The position numbers and the translations under genes are program-made. 48,349 nt of DNA from Mucilaginibacter sp. (lineage in GTDB: Bacteria; Bacteroidota; Bacteroidia; Sphingobacteriales; Sphingobacteriaceae), in NCBI GenBank assembly GCA_028287865.1, contig JAQBOU010000264.1, positions 1-48,349 on the forward strand, written 5' to 3'. Below the pieces are notes generated by a model. It had not been told where the DNA came from, searched no databases, and was given only the letters and a program-made list of their open reading frames with translations. Shown piece after piece: positions 16,256 to 24,659 of the stretch. Each line of letters opens with the position of its first letter. Position 1 is the first letter of the stretch.

Positions 16256-17425
16256 ATGAAAAGTTTTAGAGCCGATTACGTTTTCCCTGTTAGTGCCGAT
16301 CCAATTAAAAACGGAATAGTAACCATCGATGATGATGGCAGGATTATATCCGTTACTGATCAAAATACAACATTGCCGGATGTTCCGATTGAACAGCTGA
16401 ATGGCATTATCTGCCCCGGTTTTATTAATACGCACTGCCACCTCGAGCTTTCGCACCTTAAAGATAAAGTTAAACAGCGAACAGGCCTGGTTAATTTTAT
16501 TATTGATATTCAAAAAACACGGGGTGCGGATACCAAACAGGTTATGGAGGCCGCTATAAATGCTGATAAGGAAATGTACGAAAATGGTATTGTTGCTGTA
16601 GGCGATATTTCAAATACCAATATCAGTGTTTCTATCAAAGCTTCAAGTAAGCTGTATTACCACAGTTTTATTGAAACTTTTGGCTTTTTGCCTTCACAGG
16701 CTGCTGAAACTTTTAATAAGGCGCTCGCTTTATTAAACGAGTATAAACCGCAACCCTGTTCAATAACTCCTCATGCACCCTATTCGGTATCAAAAGAGTT
16801 ATTTAAACTCATCTATAAACACTGTGATGATGGCCATAACCTGCTCAGTATCCATAACCAGGAATGCGACGATGAGAATAAATTTTTCAGGTACAAATTA
16901 GGAAGCTTTAACGATCTGTACGCTTCTTTCGGAATTGATATTTCGTACTTTAAGCCGCAGGCGCGCAACTCCCTGCAATCAATCATTCCTTTGTTGTCCT
17001 CAAAACAAGAAATTTTGCTGGTACATAATACCTGTACTAATTTAAAAGATATATATTTTTTAAAGCGTTTTGATCGTAAGGTAAATTTTTGTTTTTGCCC
17101 TAACGCAAACTTGTACATTGAGAACAAACTGCCTAAAATAGAGCTTTTTATTGGTCAGGGCTATAATATAACACTCGGTACCGATAGTTTGGCTTCTAAT
17201 AGCAAACTGTGTATTTTAAGTGAGATGCGTACCATACAAGAAAGAATCCCTGCAATAAGCACCGCTCAATTAATTGAGTGGGGCACTATTAACGGGGCTA
17301 TGTTTTTAGGGATTGATGATGATAAAGGGACGCTGGACGTGGGCAAAAAGCCGGGTTTAAATTTAATAACCGGCTTGGACGGGTTAAAGATCACGCCGGA
17401 TACTAAAGTTAAAAGGTTGATTTAA
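16256..17425 (+). CDS. Amidohydrolase-superfamily deaminase (ATZ/TRZ/aminofutalosine-deaminase-like)
   Basis: The 389-residue cytosolic protein has the metal-dependent amidohydrolase fold: HCH motif in GFINTHCHLELSH (His60, His62), a third His in ITPHAPYS (about 173), SIHNQE (about 200), LVHNTC (about 258) and the metal aspartate in LGTDSLASN (about 310). The HNQE and HAPYS motifs point to the deaminases of the chlorohydrolase/S-adenosylhomocysteine deaminase group, which hydrolyse an amino group from a purine-like ring. One member of that group, 6-aminodeoxyfutalosine deaminase, works in the alternative menaquinone pathway, and this is a reasonable candidate role. No other menaquinone gene is in the window. 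A short unrelated ATG at 16252 is out of frame. Confidence 0.72.
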   Translation: MKSFRADYVFPVSADPIKNGIVTIDDDGRIISVTDQNTTLPDVPIEQLNGIICPGFINTHCHLELSHLKDKVKQRTGLVNFIIDIQKTRGADTKQVMEAAINADKEMYENGIVAVGDISNTNISVSIKASSKLYYHSFIETFGFLPSQAAETFNKALALLNEYKPQPCSITPHAPYSVSKELFKLIYKHCDDGHNLLSIHNQECDDENKFFRYKLGSFNDLYASFGIDISYFKPQARNSLQSIIPLLSSKQEILLVHNTCTNLKDIYFLKRFDRKVNFCFCPNANLYIENKLPKIELFIGQGYNITLGTDSLASNSKLCILSEMRTIQERIPAISTAQLIEWGTINGAMFLGIDDDKGTLDVGKKPGLNLITGLDGLKITPDTKVKRLI

Positions 17426-17523
17426 TATTGTTGGGAATGTTTGTAAGGTTAAATGTTGTAGCGTTAAAACTTATAGCTTTACAATTAAAGAAGTGGTATA
17501 AACCATCCGGGTATCTGCAATAA

Positions 17524-17805
17524 ATGATAAAACATATAGAAATAGTGGTAAAAGGTAAGGTACAAGGAGTATCTTACCGGGCGGCAACCAAAGCCGTGGC
17601 AGATCAGCTTGGAGTTAAAGGAACCATTAAAAACGAACCTAACGGCGATGTCGCTATCGTTGCTGAAGCGGATGATATATCGCTTGAGATGTTTATGGAC
17701 TGGTGTAATGAAGGGCCCCAGGGCGCTGTTGTAACTTCTGTTGAAAGTTTTGAAGGCGAATTGAAAAACTATCGTAATTTTGAAATCGTAAAAAAGAGTT
17801 TATAG
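17524..17805 (+). CDS. Acylphosphatase
   Basis: The 93-residue protein hydrolyses carboxyl-phosphate bonds such as acetyl phosphate and 1,3-bisphosphoglycerate. The active-site loop GKVQGVSYR holds the catalytic Arg19, and GTIKNEPNGDV holds the catalytic Asn37, both intact. The length is that of a single-domain acylphosphatase (about 90). The usual Phe before the Arg is Tyr here, a common variant. It stands 98 bases after the amidohydrolase gene and 39 bases before the flippase gene, all on the plus strand. Confidence 0.93.
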   Translation: MIKHIEIVVKGKVQGVSYRAATKAVADQLGVKGTIKNEPNGDVAIVAEADDISLEMFMDWCNEGPQGAVVTSVESFEGELKNYRNFEIVKKSL

Positions 17806-17844
17806 CTGTTATAAACTTAAATATCAATTTGCTTTATATCATCA

Positions 17845-19332
17845 TTGTCAACCGCTAAAAAATTCGCCGGACAAACAGCCTTATATGGTTTAAGCACAAT
17901 CGTGCAGCGTTTGCTGAGTTCTTTACTTACACCTCTCTATACTTCGGCATACAAACCTTCAGTATATGGTATTTTCAGTACCATGTTTAGCTATGCTTCT
18001 ATACTTAATGCCATACTGGCATTTGGCATGGAAACAACATTTTTCAGGTATCTTAATAAGGCCGGTGGTAACAAAAAGCAGGTTTATAATAACGGCTTTT
18101 GGGTGGTATTCATGCTGTCGGTTTTGTTTTTGCTTTTTACGCTGCCATTTACAAATAATATTGCAGGCCTTATAAAAATAGGTAAAAACACCCCCCAGCA
18201 TGAGTTTCAATTGTATATCCGCTATTTTATTGGAATCCTGGTTATAGATGCTTGGTGCGTTATTCCATTTGCTAAATTGCGCGCAGACGGCCGGCCGGTA
18301 CAATACGGCGTAATTAAGCTGATAAATATTTTTGTGATGGTTGTACTAAACCTCATTTTTATATTCGGAATACCCTTTTGGATTGCGCATAACCTGCCAG
18401 GCGCCGTATGGTTTAAGCAATGGTATGTACATGGCTATATAGCTTATGTTTTTTTATCAAATCTTGTTGCAAGCTTTATTACACTTTTATTTTTATTGCC
18501 GCAGTTATTTGAATTGCGTTTCACTTTTGATAGGCCAATGTTTAAAGATATGCTCATTTATAGCTGGCCCATTCTGATAGCTAATCTTTCCTACATTATT
18601 AATGAAAACCTCGATAAACTATTGCTTGGTAAATTGCTCCCTGCTAACATAAGCGAGCACGAAGTTGGCGTTTACTCGGCATGTGCCAAAATATCTATTT
18701 TCCTCAGCATATTTATACAGGCATTCCGTTTGGGTGCCGAGCCTTTTTTCTTCAGTCATGCTAAAAACAAAAATGCCAAACAAACGTACGCCCGCATTAT
18801 GGACTATTTTGTGATTACCGTGTGTTTGATTTTTTTAGGTGTGATAGCAAACATCCAGGTGTTAAAATATTATGTTAATGATAAATCATATTGGGTAGGG
18901 CTCGATGTAGTACCGCCACTGCTTTTTGGTTATGTAAGCCTTGGTATCTATATGAATCTGTCCGTATGGTACAAACTGTCTGATCAAACCAAATATGGCT
19001 TGTATATCTCCGGTGTAGGTGCTATCCTTACCATCGTTTTAAATGTGCTGTTTATCCCTAAATACAGTTATATGGCATCGGCGTGGATTTCATTGATCGC
19101 CTATGCTACCATGATGGTATTATCATACATCTGGGGGCAAAAGAACTATCCAATTCCATATAATTTAAAAAAGAACCTTGCTTATATTATTATTTCAATT
19201 GTACTCGTTTATTTATCATTCAGTGTATTTAAACGTAATATATTTTTAGGTAACCTGCTGCTGTTGTTATTTGCTGCCGGTGTTATTTATTTTGAAGGGA
19301 AAGATTTAAAAGCTATATTTAGTAAGCGATGA
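17845..19332 (+). CDS. Polysaccharide flippase (Wzx/MurJ-like, MOP superfamily)
   Basis: The 495-residue integral membrane protein has about 12-14 hydrophobic helices across its length. The N-terminal [21 protein letters not shown] and the [10 protein letters not shown] segment are typical of the oligosaccharide flippase branch of the MOP superfamily, which moves lipid-linked sugars across the inner membrane. The start is TTG 17845: no ATG is available upstream of the first helix. The substrate cannot be read from sequence. The last codons overlap the dut start by 4 bases (19329-19332, ATGA), so translation of the two is probably coupled. Confidence 0.85.
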   Translation: MSTAKKFAGQTALYGLSTIVQRLLSSLLTPLYTSAYKPSVYGIFSTMFSYASILNAILAFGMETTFFRYLNKAGGNKKQVYNNGFWVVFMLSVLFLLFTLPFTNNIAGLIKIGKNTPQHEFQLYIRYFIGILVIDAWCVIPFAKLRADGRPVQYGVIKLINIFVMVVLNLIFIFGIPFWIAHNLPGAVWFKQWYVHGYIAYVFLSNLVASFITLLFLLPQLFELRFTFDRPMFKDMLIYSWPILIANLSYIINENLDKLLLGKLLPANISEHEVGVYSACAKISIFLSIFIQAFRLGAEPFFFSHAKNKNAKQTYARIMDYFVITVCLIFLGVIANIQVLKYYVNDKSYWVGLDVVPPLLFGYVSLGIYMNLSVWYKLSDQTKYGLYISGVGAILTIVLNVLFIPKYSYMASAWISLIAYATMMVLSYIWGQKNYPIPYNLKKNLAYIIISIVLVYLSFSVFKRNIFLGNLLLLLFAAGVIYFEGKDLKAIFSKR

Positions 19333-19763
19333 ACATAAAGATTATTAACCGCTCAAAAAACAGTTTACCGGCTTATGAAACGCTGCATGCCGCCGGTATG
19401 GACCTCAGGGCCGATCTGGAAGAAACACTTTCTCTTAAACCAATGGAACGTAAACTTGTTCCAACGGGGTTACATATTGAATTGCCTGAAGGGTTTGAAG
19501 CGCAGATCCGGCCCAGGAGCGGTCTGGCATTTAAACATGGTATTGGCATAGTAAATTCACCGGGAACTATTGATGCCGATTACCGGGGAGAGATTAAAGT
19601 ATTGCTCATTAATTTTTCTGACCAGGTATTTGAGATCAATACCGGCGACAGGATAGCTCAAATGGTAATTGCCCGGCACGAAAAAATAAACTGGGATGAA
19701 GTGGAGGTTTTGACTGAAACTTTGAGGGGCGTTGGTGGTTATGGACATACAGGGTTAAGTTGA
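19329..19763 (+). CDS. dut: Deoxyuridine 5'-triphosphate nucleotidohydrolase
   Basis: The 144-residue trimeric dUTPase hydrolyses dUTP to dUMP, keeping uracil out of DNA and feeding dTMP synthesis. All five motifs can be read: AGMDLRADL, the [12 protein letters not shown] segment, [26 protein letters not shown] and the C-terminal GVGGYGHTG, the flexible arm that closes over the nucleotide. The last motif usually reads GxGGFGSTG, so Tyr and His are mild substitutions. It overlaps the flippase gene by 4 bases, and the TPR gene follows 49 bases later. Confidence 0.95.
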   Translation: MNIKIINRSKNSLPAYETLHAAGMDLRADLEETLSLKPMERKLVPTGLHIELPEGFEAQIRPRSGLAFKHGIGIVNSPGTIDADYRGEIKVLLINFSDQVFEINTGDRIAQMVIARHEKINWDEVEVLTETLRGVGGYGHTGLS

Positions 19764-19812
19764 TTTTAAAGGAGCTTACAAAGAAATAGCTGGTCTTAAA
19801 GCTGATAAATAT

Positions 19813-21603
19813 ATGATAGAACAAGGGCTGAGATATAGCACAATAAAAGCAAACAGGGGTGTTAAAATTACTTGTACTGCCTTGGTTATTGCCTGTTTTT
19901 TCTTTTTTCAACAGCCGGTTTTCGCTCAAAGTCCCAAAAAAAGTAATGGAATTGCAATTGGAGCCACAAGGCCGATGACCAATTCGGATAGCGCCATGGT
20001 AAAAAGCCTTTTCTTTGCTGCCCTGCGGGAAAAAATGAGCGAAAATCCTTCTTCAGCTGCCGAATTGTTTAGCAAAATAATACAGATTGATCCTGCTAAT
20101 GATGCTTCAATGTATGAGCTTGCTAATCTTAAAAGATTAAAAAACAATTATAACGAAGCACAGCAATTATTAGAAAAAGCTGTTACAATCAAACCGGATA
20201 ATGAGTGGTACTGGTTAGCGCTGGCCGACTGCTATGAAAAAAGCAATGATCTGGCTAAGCTTGAAACGGTGTTTAATGAATTAATAAGGATTAACCCAAA
20301 CAGGCCCGACTATTTTTTTGATAAAGCCAATGCTTATTACCAGCAAAAAAAATATGATGCCGCTTTGCAGGCGTATGACCAGCTGGAACAATTAACCGGC
20401 CCAAGTGACGATCTGCTTGCCAACCGGCAGAAAGTGTATCTTAAACAGGGGAAAGTTGATCTGGCTGCCCAACAACTCGAAAAAATGATATTGGCCAATC
20501 CGTCGCAGATAAGATATTATTTGTTCCTGTCTGAACTCTATAACGCCAACAATTTTAGCGATAAGGCGCTCAAAGTATTGCTTAATGCCGAAAAAATCAA
20601 TGCGAATAATGGCCTGGTTCACCTTGCTTTGGCGGACATTTACAGGGATAAAAAAAATTACGAAGCTTGTTTCAGCGAACTTAAATTAGCCTTTGCCGTA
20701 CCTGAGCTGGATATAGACCAGAAAATAAAAATCATTTTAGGCTATCTGCCAAAATTTCCAGACCCGGATGCGAAAGCCAGCGCGCTCGAATTAAGCAGGA
20801 TCCTTACAGTTGCGCACCCAGGCGATTCTAAAGCTTATGCAGTTTACGGCGATATGCTGCTTCAAAATAACAAACTTAAAGAGGCTAAGGAGGCATACCA
20901 AAAATCGGTTACGCTAAATAACCAGGTGTATGAGGTGCAGGAACAGGTTGTACGCATTGAGTTGGGCGAAAACGATTTAAATAGCGCTATTAAAGATGGG
21001 GAGAGCTCATTGTCGCTTTTTCCGAACCAGGCCTGGATGAATTATCTGGTGGGGGTTGCCTGGCTCCAAAAAAAGGACGTCAATAAAGCCTTGGGATATA
21101 TTAAAAATGCAGCATCATTAGAGACTCAGGATAAGGAGTTACTTTCGCAAAGCTATTCTTCATTGGGCGATTGCTACCATGATCTGAAAGATAACAAAAG
21201 CGCAGATAACGCTTATGATAAGGCGTTAGGCTATAATCCCGATAATGTTTATACGCTAAACAATTATGCTTATTATTTATCGTTAAGGGGTGAGCAATTG
21301 GATAAAGCTGCAAGAATGTCAAAACACTCGAATGATTTGCAACCCAATAATGCTTCATTTGAAGATACTTATGCATGGATCCTTTTCAAACAAAAGGACT
21401 ATGCCAATGCAAAACAATGGATAGAAAAAGCAATAGCTGATGATAAGGATAACAGCGCGGTAAAATCTGAACATTACGGGGATATCATGTTTTACCTGGG
21501 TAATGTGGATGCCGCTGTTGAGAACTGGAAAAAAGCCAAAGCACATGGGGATCAGTCGCCCGCTTTAGAAAGAAAAATAAATGAGAGGAAATACACAGAA
21601 TAA
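19813..21603 (+). CDS. Exported tetratricopeptide-repeat protein
   Basis: The 596-residue protein has an N-terminal hydrophobic segment at about 19-36 ending in VFAQ, consistent with a signal peptide after an unusually long basic n-region. A shorter start is possible, but no better ATG is obvious before the hydrophobic core. The rest is a series of about ten TPR-like helical pairs (for example NEWYWLALADCYEKSNDLAK and NVYTLNNYAYYLSLRGEQLD). TPR proteins serve as scaffolds. Its 3' end overlaps the DUF4292 gene by 23 bases, and the order with dut, DUF4292 and envC is one I recall from Sphingobacteriaceae. A role in envelope assembly is an inference. Confidence 0.8.
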   Translation: MIEQGLRYSTIKANRGVKITCTALVIACFFFFQQPVFAQSPKKSNGIAIGATRPMTNSDSAMVKSLFFAALREKMSENPSSAAELFSKIIQIDPANDASMYELANLKRLKNNYNEAQQLLEKAVTIKPDNEWYWLALADCYEKSNDLAKLETVFNELIRINPNRPDYFFDKANAYYQQKKYDAALQAYDQLEQLTGPSDDLLANRQKVYLKQGKVDLAAQQLEKMILANPSQIRYYLFLSELYNANNFSDKALKVLLNAEKINANNGLVHLALADIYRDKKNYEACFSELKLAFAVPELDIDQKIKIILGYLPKFPDPDAKASALELSRILTVAHPGDSKAYAVYGDMLLQNNKLKEAKEAYQKSVTLNNQVYEVQEQVVRIELGENDLNSAIKDGESSLSLFPNQAWMNYLVGVAWLQKKDVNKALGYIKNAASLETQDKELLSQSYSSLGDCYHDLKDNKSADNAYDKALGYNPDNVYTLNNYAYYLSLRGEQLDKAARMSKHSNDLQPNNASFEDTYAWILFKQKDYANAKQWIEKAIADDKDNSAVKSEHYGDIMFYLGNVDAAVENWKKAKAHGDQSPALERKINERKYTE

Positions 21604-22417
21604 AGGTTTGCATAGCAGTGCAGTTAAATGCATTGGATATATAAGGTTATTTACAATTGGCTGCTTATTGCTGATTGTGAGTTGTAAAGCAAAGAAACAA
21701 CTTGTTGTCAGAACGGCTACTCCGGAGATTTCGGCTAAGACGGCCGATAGCAAAATGCTTAAATTAAATGCAATCCGGTCAGCGCAAACAGTTTTTTCTA
21801 CATTCTCTGGTAAAGCGCATACTAAACTTGATATTAACGGAGATAGCAATGATGTTACCCTGAATATCCGCATAAAGCGCGATAAAAAAATATGGGTTTC
21901 TATTACTGCAATAGCAGGTATTGAGGTTGCGCGCGCTTTAATTACTCCAGATAGTATTATGCTCATTAACCGCCTGCAAAGCCTTTATGTAAAGCAACCT
22001 TTTAGTTATATCAATAAATTTGCCGGCAACCAGGTAAATTATAAAACATTGGAGTCATTGCTGGTTGGCAATGCTATACCCGAACTGTTAAATGAAAAAG
22101 CCGATCTGCTTACAGGTACTAATAATACTACGTTAACCGGTAACCTGCAAAACGTGGTTTATAAAATTATTTTAGGCGCTGATATGAAGGCAGATCAAAC
22201 AAACCTCGACAATCAAAGTGCCGGTCAGTCGCTTCAAGTGATCAACCATTCTTTTATTCAGCAAAGCAACAAGGTGGTGCCGGCACAAATAGATATGTCA
22301 TCCATAGTAAAAGATAAAAAAATACTGGTTAATTTGCACTACAGTAAAGTAGACTTTGACCAGGCGCTTGAATTTCCGTTTAATATTCCTTCAAGGTATA
22401 CGCCTGCCAGTTTATAA
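21581..22417 (+). CDS. DUF4292 family lipoprotein
   Basis: The 278-residue protein has a lipoprotein signal whose lipobox IVSC gives Cys35, after an extended N-terminus (MRGNTQNKG...). A shorter start is not obvious. The mature domain, with IRIKRDKKIWVSITAIAGIEVARALITPDSIMLIN-type strands, is the DUF4292 family, which has an LolA/LolB-like half-barrel pattern in my reading (a lipid-binding fold); this link is an inference. It overlaps the TPR gene by 23 bases, so expression is coupled, and precedes the EnvC-like gene by 71 bases. It may shuttle or bind lipid or lipoprotein in the periplasm. Confidence 0.75.
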   Translation: MRGNTQNKGLHSSAVKCIGYIRLFTIGCLLLIVSCKAKKQLVVRTATPEISAKTADSKMLKLNAIRSAQTVFSTFSGKAHTKLDINGDSNDVTLNIRIKRDKKIWVSITAIAGIEVARALITPDSIMLINRLQSLYVKQPFSYINKFAGNQVNYKTLESLLVGNAIPELLNEKADLLTGTNNTTLTGNLQNVVYKIILGADMKADQTNLDNQSAGQSLQVINHSFIQQSNKVVPAQIDMSSIVKDKKILVNLHYSKVDFDQALEFPFNIPSRYTPASL

Positions 22418-22437
22418 AAACCGATATAAGAAAAATG

Positions 22438-22457
22438 TAAAGGGATAATCCCCTTTA
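22438..22457. repeat. Small palindrome before the EnvC-like gene
   Basis: TAAAGGG (22438-22444) pairs with CCCTTTA (22451-22457) around a six-base loop. It lies in the 71-base gap between the DUF4292 and EnvC-like genes, has no T tract, and resembles the core of the larger CCCCTTTAGGGG-type repeats near miaB. It may be a degenerate copy or an mRNA hairpin. Confidence 0.4.
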
Positions 22458-22488
22458 AACAGCCAGGTAAAACGGGCAATATATAAGA

Positions 22489-23784
22489 ATGAGATTTTTA
22501 AAAATATTATTTTTTTTAATATGTGTATTTGCTGCCCTTAATGTGCATGCACAAAGCAGCGCGGAATTAAAACACCAGCGGGAAATTTTAACACAGCAGC
22601 TGGAAGAGCTCAACCACGAATACCAGCAAACAGTAAGCAGCAAGAAGGCTACCTTAAAACAACTCAATTTATTAAAACAGCAGATAAACCTGAGGGAAGA
22701 AAAGATCAATAACATAAATTCGGAGGTAAGAAACCTGGATAACCAGATCTCTGAAAGCAATCATGTGGTACATAACCTGCAAAGCCAGTTAGATCAGCTA
22801 AAAAAAGAGTATGCAGCAATGGTGCTTTTTACCTACCGCAATCAAAGTGCGTATAATAAGCTGATGTTTATTTTTGCATCAAAAGACTTTAACCAGGCTT
22901 ACAAACGTTTAAAATATTTACAGCAGATAGGTACTTACCGCGAGCGACAAGCCAATTATATACAGGAAACTCAAACAGAGTTACACGTTAAGATAAAGGA
23001 ACTCGACAAAAATAAAAAAGAAAAAAACAATTTGCTGGCTGATCAGGAAAAAGAAAAGGCCACACTGGGTGTTGAAAAAAACAACCAGGTGCAGGTGGTA
23101 GCGGATCTTTCAAAACATGAAGGTTTATTAAAGCAGCAGCAGCAGGATGTTCAAAGAAAGATAAGCAAAACAAATAAAGAAATAAATGCAGCAATACAAA
23201 GAGAAATTGCGGAAGCGAGGCGCAGGGCCGAGGAGCAAGCCAGGGCCGAAGAACGGGCTGCAGCAGCAAGGGCAAAAGCTGAAAACAAAGAGGTTGTTGC
23301 TCCAAAAATAAAAACGATAACAAAAAACTCAACTACCAGCGAGGTGTTAAATGCTACGCCGGAAGCAGCCAGGTTATCCAGCGATTTTTTAGAAAACAGG
23401 GGAGCTTTACCATGGCCGGTTACAAACGGGAGCGTTAAACAAGGTTTTGGTATTTATTATGATAGCGAAGGTATAAAAAATGAAAGTTACGGCTGGGATA
23501 TAAAAACAAACTCCGGCGCTTCAGTACGTACAGTGTTCCAGGGAGATGTGGCAAGTGTTTCAAATATAAGTGGCACATATTTGGTGGTTATAAAGCACGG
23601 TGAGTATTTCACAGCTTACTCAAACCTTCGTTCTTATAATGTAAAAGTAGGGCAAAAAGTAAGCACCAAGCAAGTAATTGGAACGGTAGCTACTGATTCA
23701 ACAACCGGAGAGGCAATAGTTACCTTTGATTTGTACAAGGGAAAAACTCCGGTTAACCCTAAAATTTGGCTTGCGCCAAATTAG
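22489..23784 (+). CDS. EnvC-like murein hydrolase activator (degenerate M23/LytM domain)
   Basis: The 431-residue exported protein has a signal peptide ending in VHAQ (residues 19-22), a long coiled coil at about 23-265, a low-complexity Arg/Glu/Ala helix, then an M23 LytM domain at about 305-431. The usual metal ligands are replaced: the N-terminal HxxxD-type histidine region reads ESYGWDIKT, the YxHL motif reads YSNL, and the final HxH region reads VTFDLYK. E. coli EnvC has a similar loss and acts as a non-catalytic activator of amidases in cell division. The same role is likely here. It follows the DUF4292 lipoprotein and precedes the Tat-like genes. Confidence 0.82.
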   Translation: MRFLKILFFLICVFAALNVHAQSSAELKHQREILTQQLEELNHEYQQTVSSKKATLKQLNLLKQQINLREEKINNINSEVRNLDNQISESNHVVHNLQSQLDQLKKEYAAMVLFTYRNQSAYNKLMFIFASKDFNQAYKRLKYLQQIGTYRERQANYIQETQTELHVKIKELDKNKKEKNNLLADQEKEKATLGVEKNNQVQVVADLSKHEGLLKQQQQDVQRKISKTNKEINAAIQREIAEARRRAEEQARAEERAAAARAKAENKEVVAPKIKTITKNSTTSEVLNATPEAARLSSDFLENRGALPWPVTNGSVKQGFGIYYDSEGIKNESYGWDIKTNSGASVRTVFQGDVASVSNISGTYLVVIKHGEYFTAYSNLRSYNVKVGQKVSTKQVIGTVATDSTTGEAIVTFDLYKGKTPVNPKIWLAPN

Positions 23785-23813
23785 TTTTTAAACTATATAA
23801 TATTAAAATTGTC

Positions 23814-23821
23814 TATATTTG
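23814..23821 (+). promoter_or_regulatory. -7 promoter element before the first tatA-like gene
   Basis: TATATTTG is a full match to TAnnTTTG, 19 bases upstream of the ATG at 23841. No -33 TTG/TTTG is seen at the usual spacing. It suggests the two Tat genes can be transcribed apart from envC. Confidence 0.38.
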
Positions 23822-23840
23822 TAAATTCAACTTTAAAAAG

Positions 23841-24305
23841 ATGCATTATTCTGTTCTTTTATTTTTAAGCAATCTTTTTTCGTCGGACATGATAATTATC
23901 ATTTTTGTCGCCTTATTGTTATTTGGCGGCGAAAAACTTCCGGAAATTGCGCGCGGACTGGGAAAAGGGATACGTGATTTCAAAGACGCATCAGAAGGTG
24001 TGAAACGTGAAATCAATGAACAAATAAATAATTATGAGCGAAAGGTTGACGATAAAAAAGCTGAAGAAGCCATAGTTGCCAACCAGCAAACCGCTCAAAG
24101 TGAGTTGCCGGAGCACACAGAGACCTCTACAGGAACCGTTATCCGCCCCGCTGAAAATACAATGCCGGTAAGTGAAAGCCATTTTACGGCAGATGTAAGC
24201 AGTGAAACGGAAAATAGTGAAGCTGTTAAAGCCGAACCGGTAACTGAAACGCATGAACATGTTGATGTTCAGCATAAAGGTGACGGGATACCGGCAAATA
24301 ATTAA
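23841..24305 (+). CDS. TatA/TatB-type twin-arginine translocase subunit with long acidic tail
   Basis: The 154-residue protein has one transmembrane helix (about 16-29, MIIIIFVALLLFGG) followed by EKLPEIARGLGKGIRDFKDA, the hinge and amphipathic helix typical of TatA/TatB. The tail of about 100 residues is polar and Glu-rich, longer than in TatA and closer to TatB. ATG 23841 is chosen over a TTG at 23766, which would overlap the envC end and add a poor N-terminus. TatA/B subunits form the pore and receptor for folded-protein export. No tatC is nearby. It may play the TatB-like role alongside the shorter subunit downstream. Confidence 0.85.
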   Translation: MHYSVLLFLSNLFSSDMIIIIFVALLLFGGEKLPEIARGLGKGIRDFKDASEGVKREINEQINNYERKVDDKKAEEAIVANQQTAQSELPEHTETSTGTVIRPAENTMPVSESHFTADVSSETENSEAVKAEPVTETHEHVDVQHKGDGIPANN

Positions 24306-24347
24306 GAATCAATAAATAATATTAACCATATATAAAAAAATTAAATC

Positions 24348-24551
24348 ATGGGACTCTTAGAACCACAACATATTCTTTTAATTGTACTGGCTCTTTTGCT
24401 GTTTTTTGGCGGTAAAAAAATTCCTGAACTAATGAGAGGTCTGGGAAAAGGTATGAAAGAATTTAAAGATGCTCAGAATGGTGAAACCAGCGCACCAACC
24501 AACACTACCACAAATACTACAGGTAATGTTGAAGAAAAACCTAAAGCTTAA
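24348..24551 (+). CDS. tatA: Twin-arginine translocase subunit TatA
   Basis: The 67-residue protein has a short N-terminal stretch (LEPQHI), a transmembrane helix at about 8-20, and the classic FFGGKKIPELMRGLGKGMKEFK amphipathic helix, then a short polar tail. The length and motif match TatA, the pore-forming subunit of the Tat system that exports folded proteins. It follows the TatB-like gene by 42 bases and the two share the LGKG-x-FKDA motif, so they are an adjacent paralogous pair. A terminator follows at 24604-24648. Confidence 0.92.
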   Translation: MGLLEPQHILLIVLALLLFFGGKKIPELMRGLGKGMKEFKDAQNGETSAPTNTTTNTTGNVEEKPKA

Positions 24552-24603
24552 CCTTTGTAATTAGGGTTAAAAAGTGTTTTTATTAGCTTCTGTAATACAT
24601 TAT

Positions 24604-24648
24604 AACTTATCTGTTGATAATTTTTTATTTTCGACGGATAAGTTTTTT
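24604..24648 (+). terminator. Rho-independent terminator after tatA
   Basis: AACTTATCTGTTG (24604-24616) pairs with CGACGGATAAGTT (24632-24644), 13 bp with two G-U pairs, and the T run 24643-24648 follows in the sense direction. It ends 11 bases before the gatA start, so gatA must have its own initiation very close by. Confidence 0.72.
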
Positions 24649-24659
24649 ATTTTAGCCCC

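Noticed and set aside
23766-23840. Longer N-terminus for the first tatA-like gene starting at TTG 23766
   Set aside because: It overlaps the EnvC-like gene, adds residues that do not resemble any TatA/B N-terminus, and runs across a perfect -7 promoter element.
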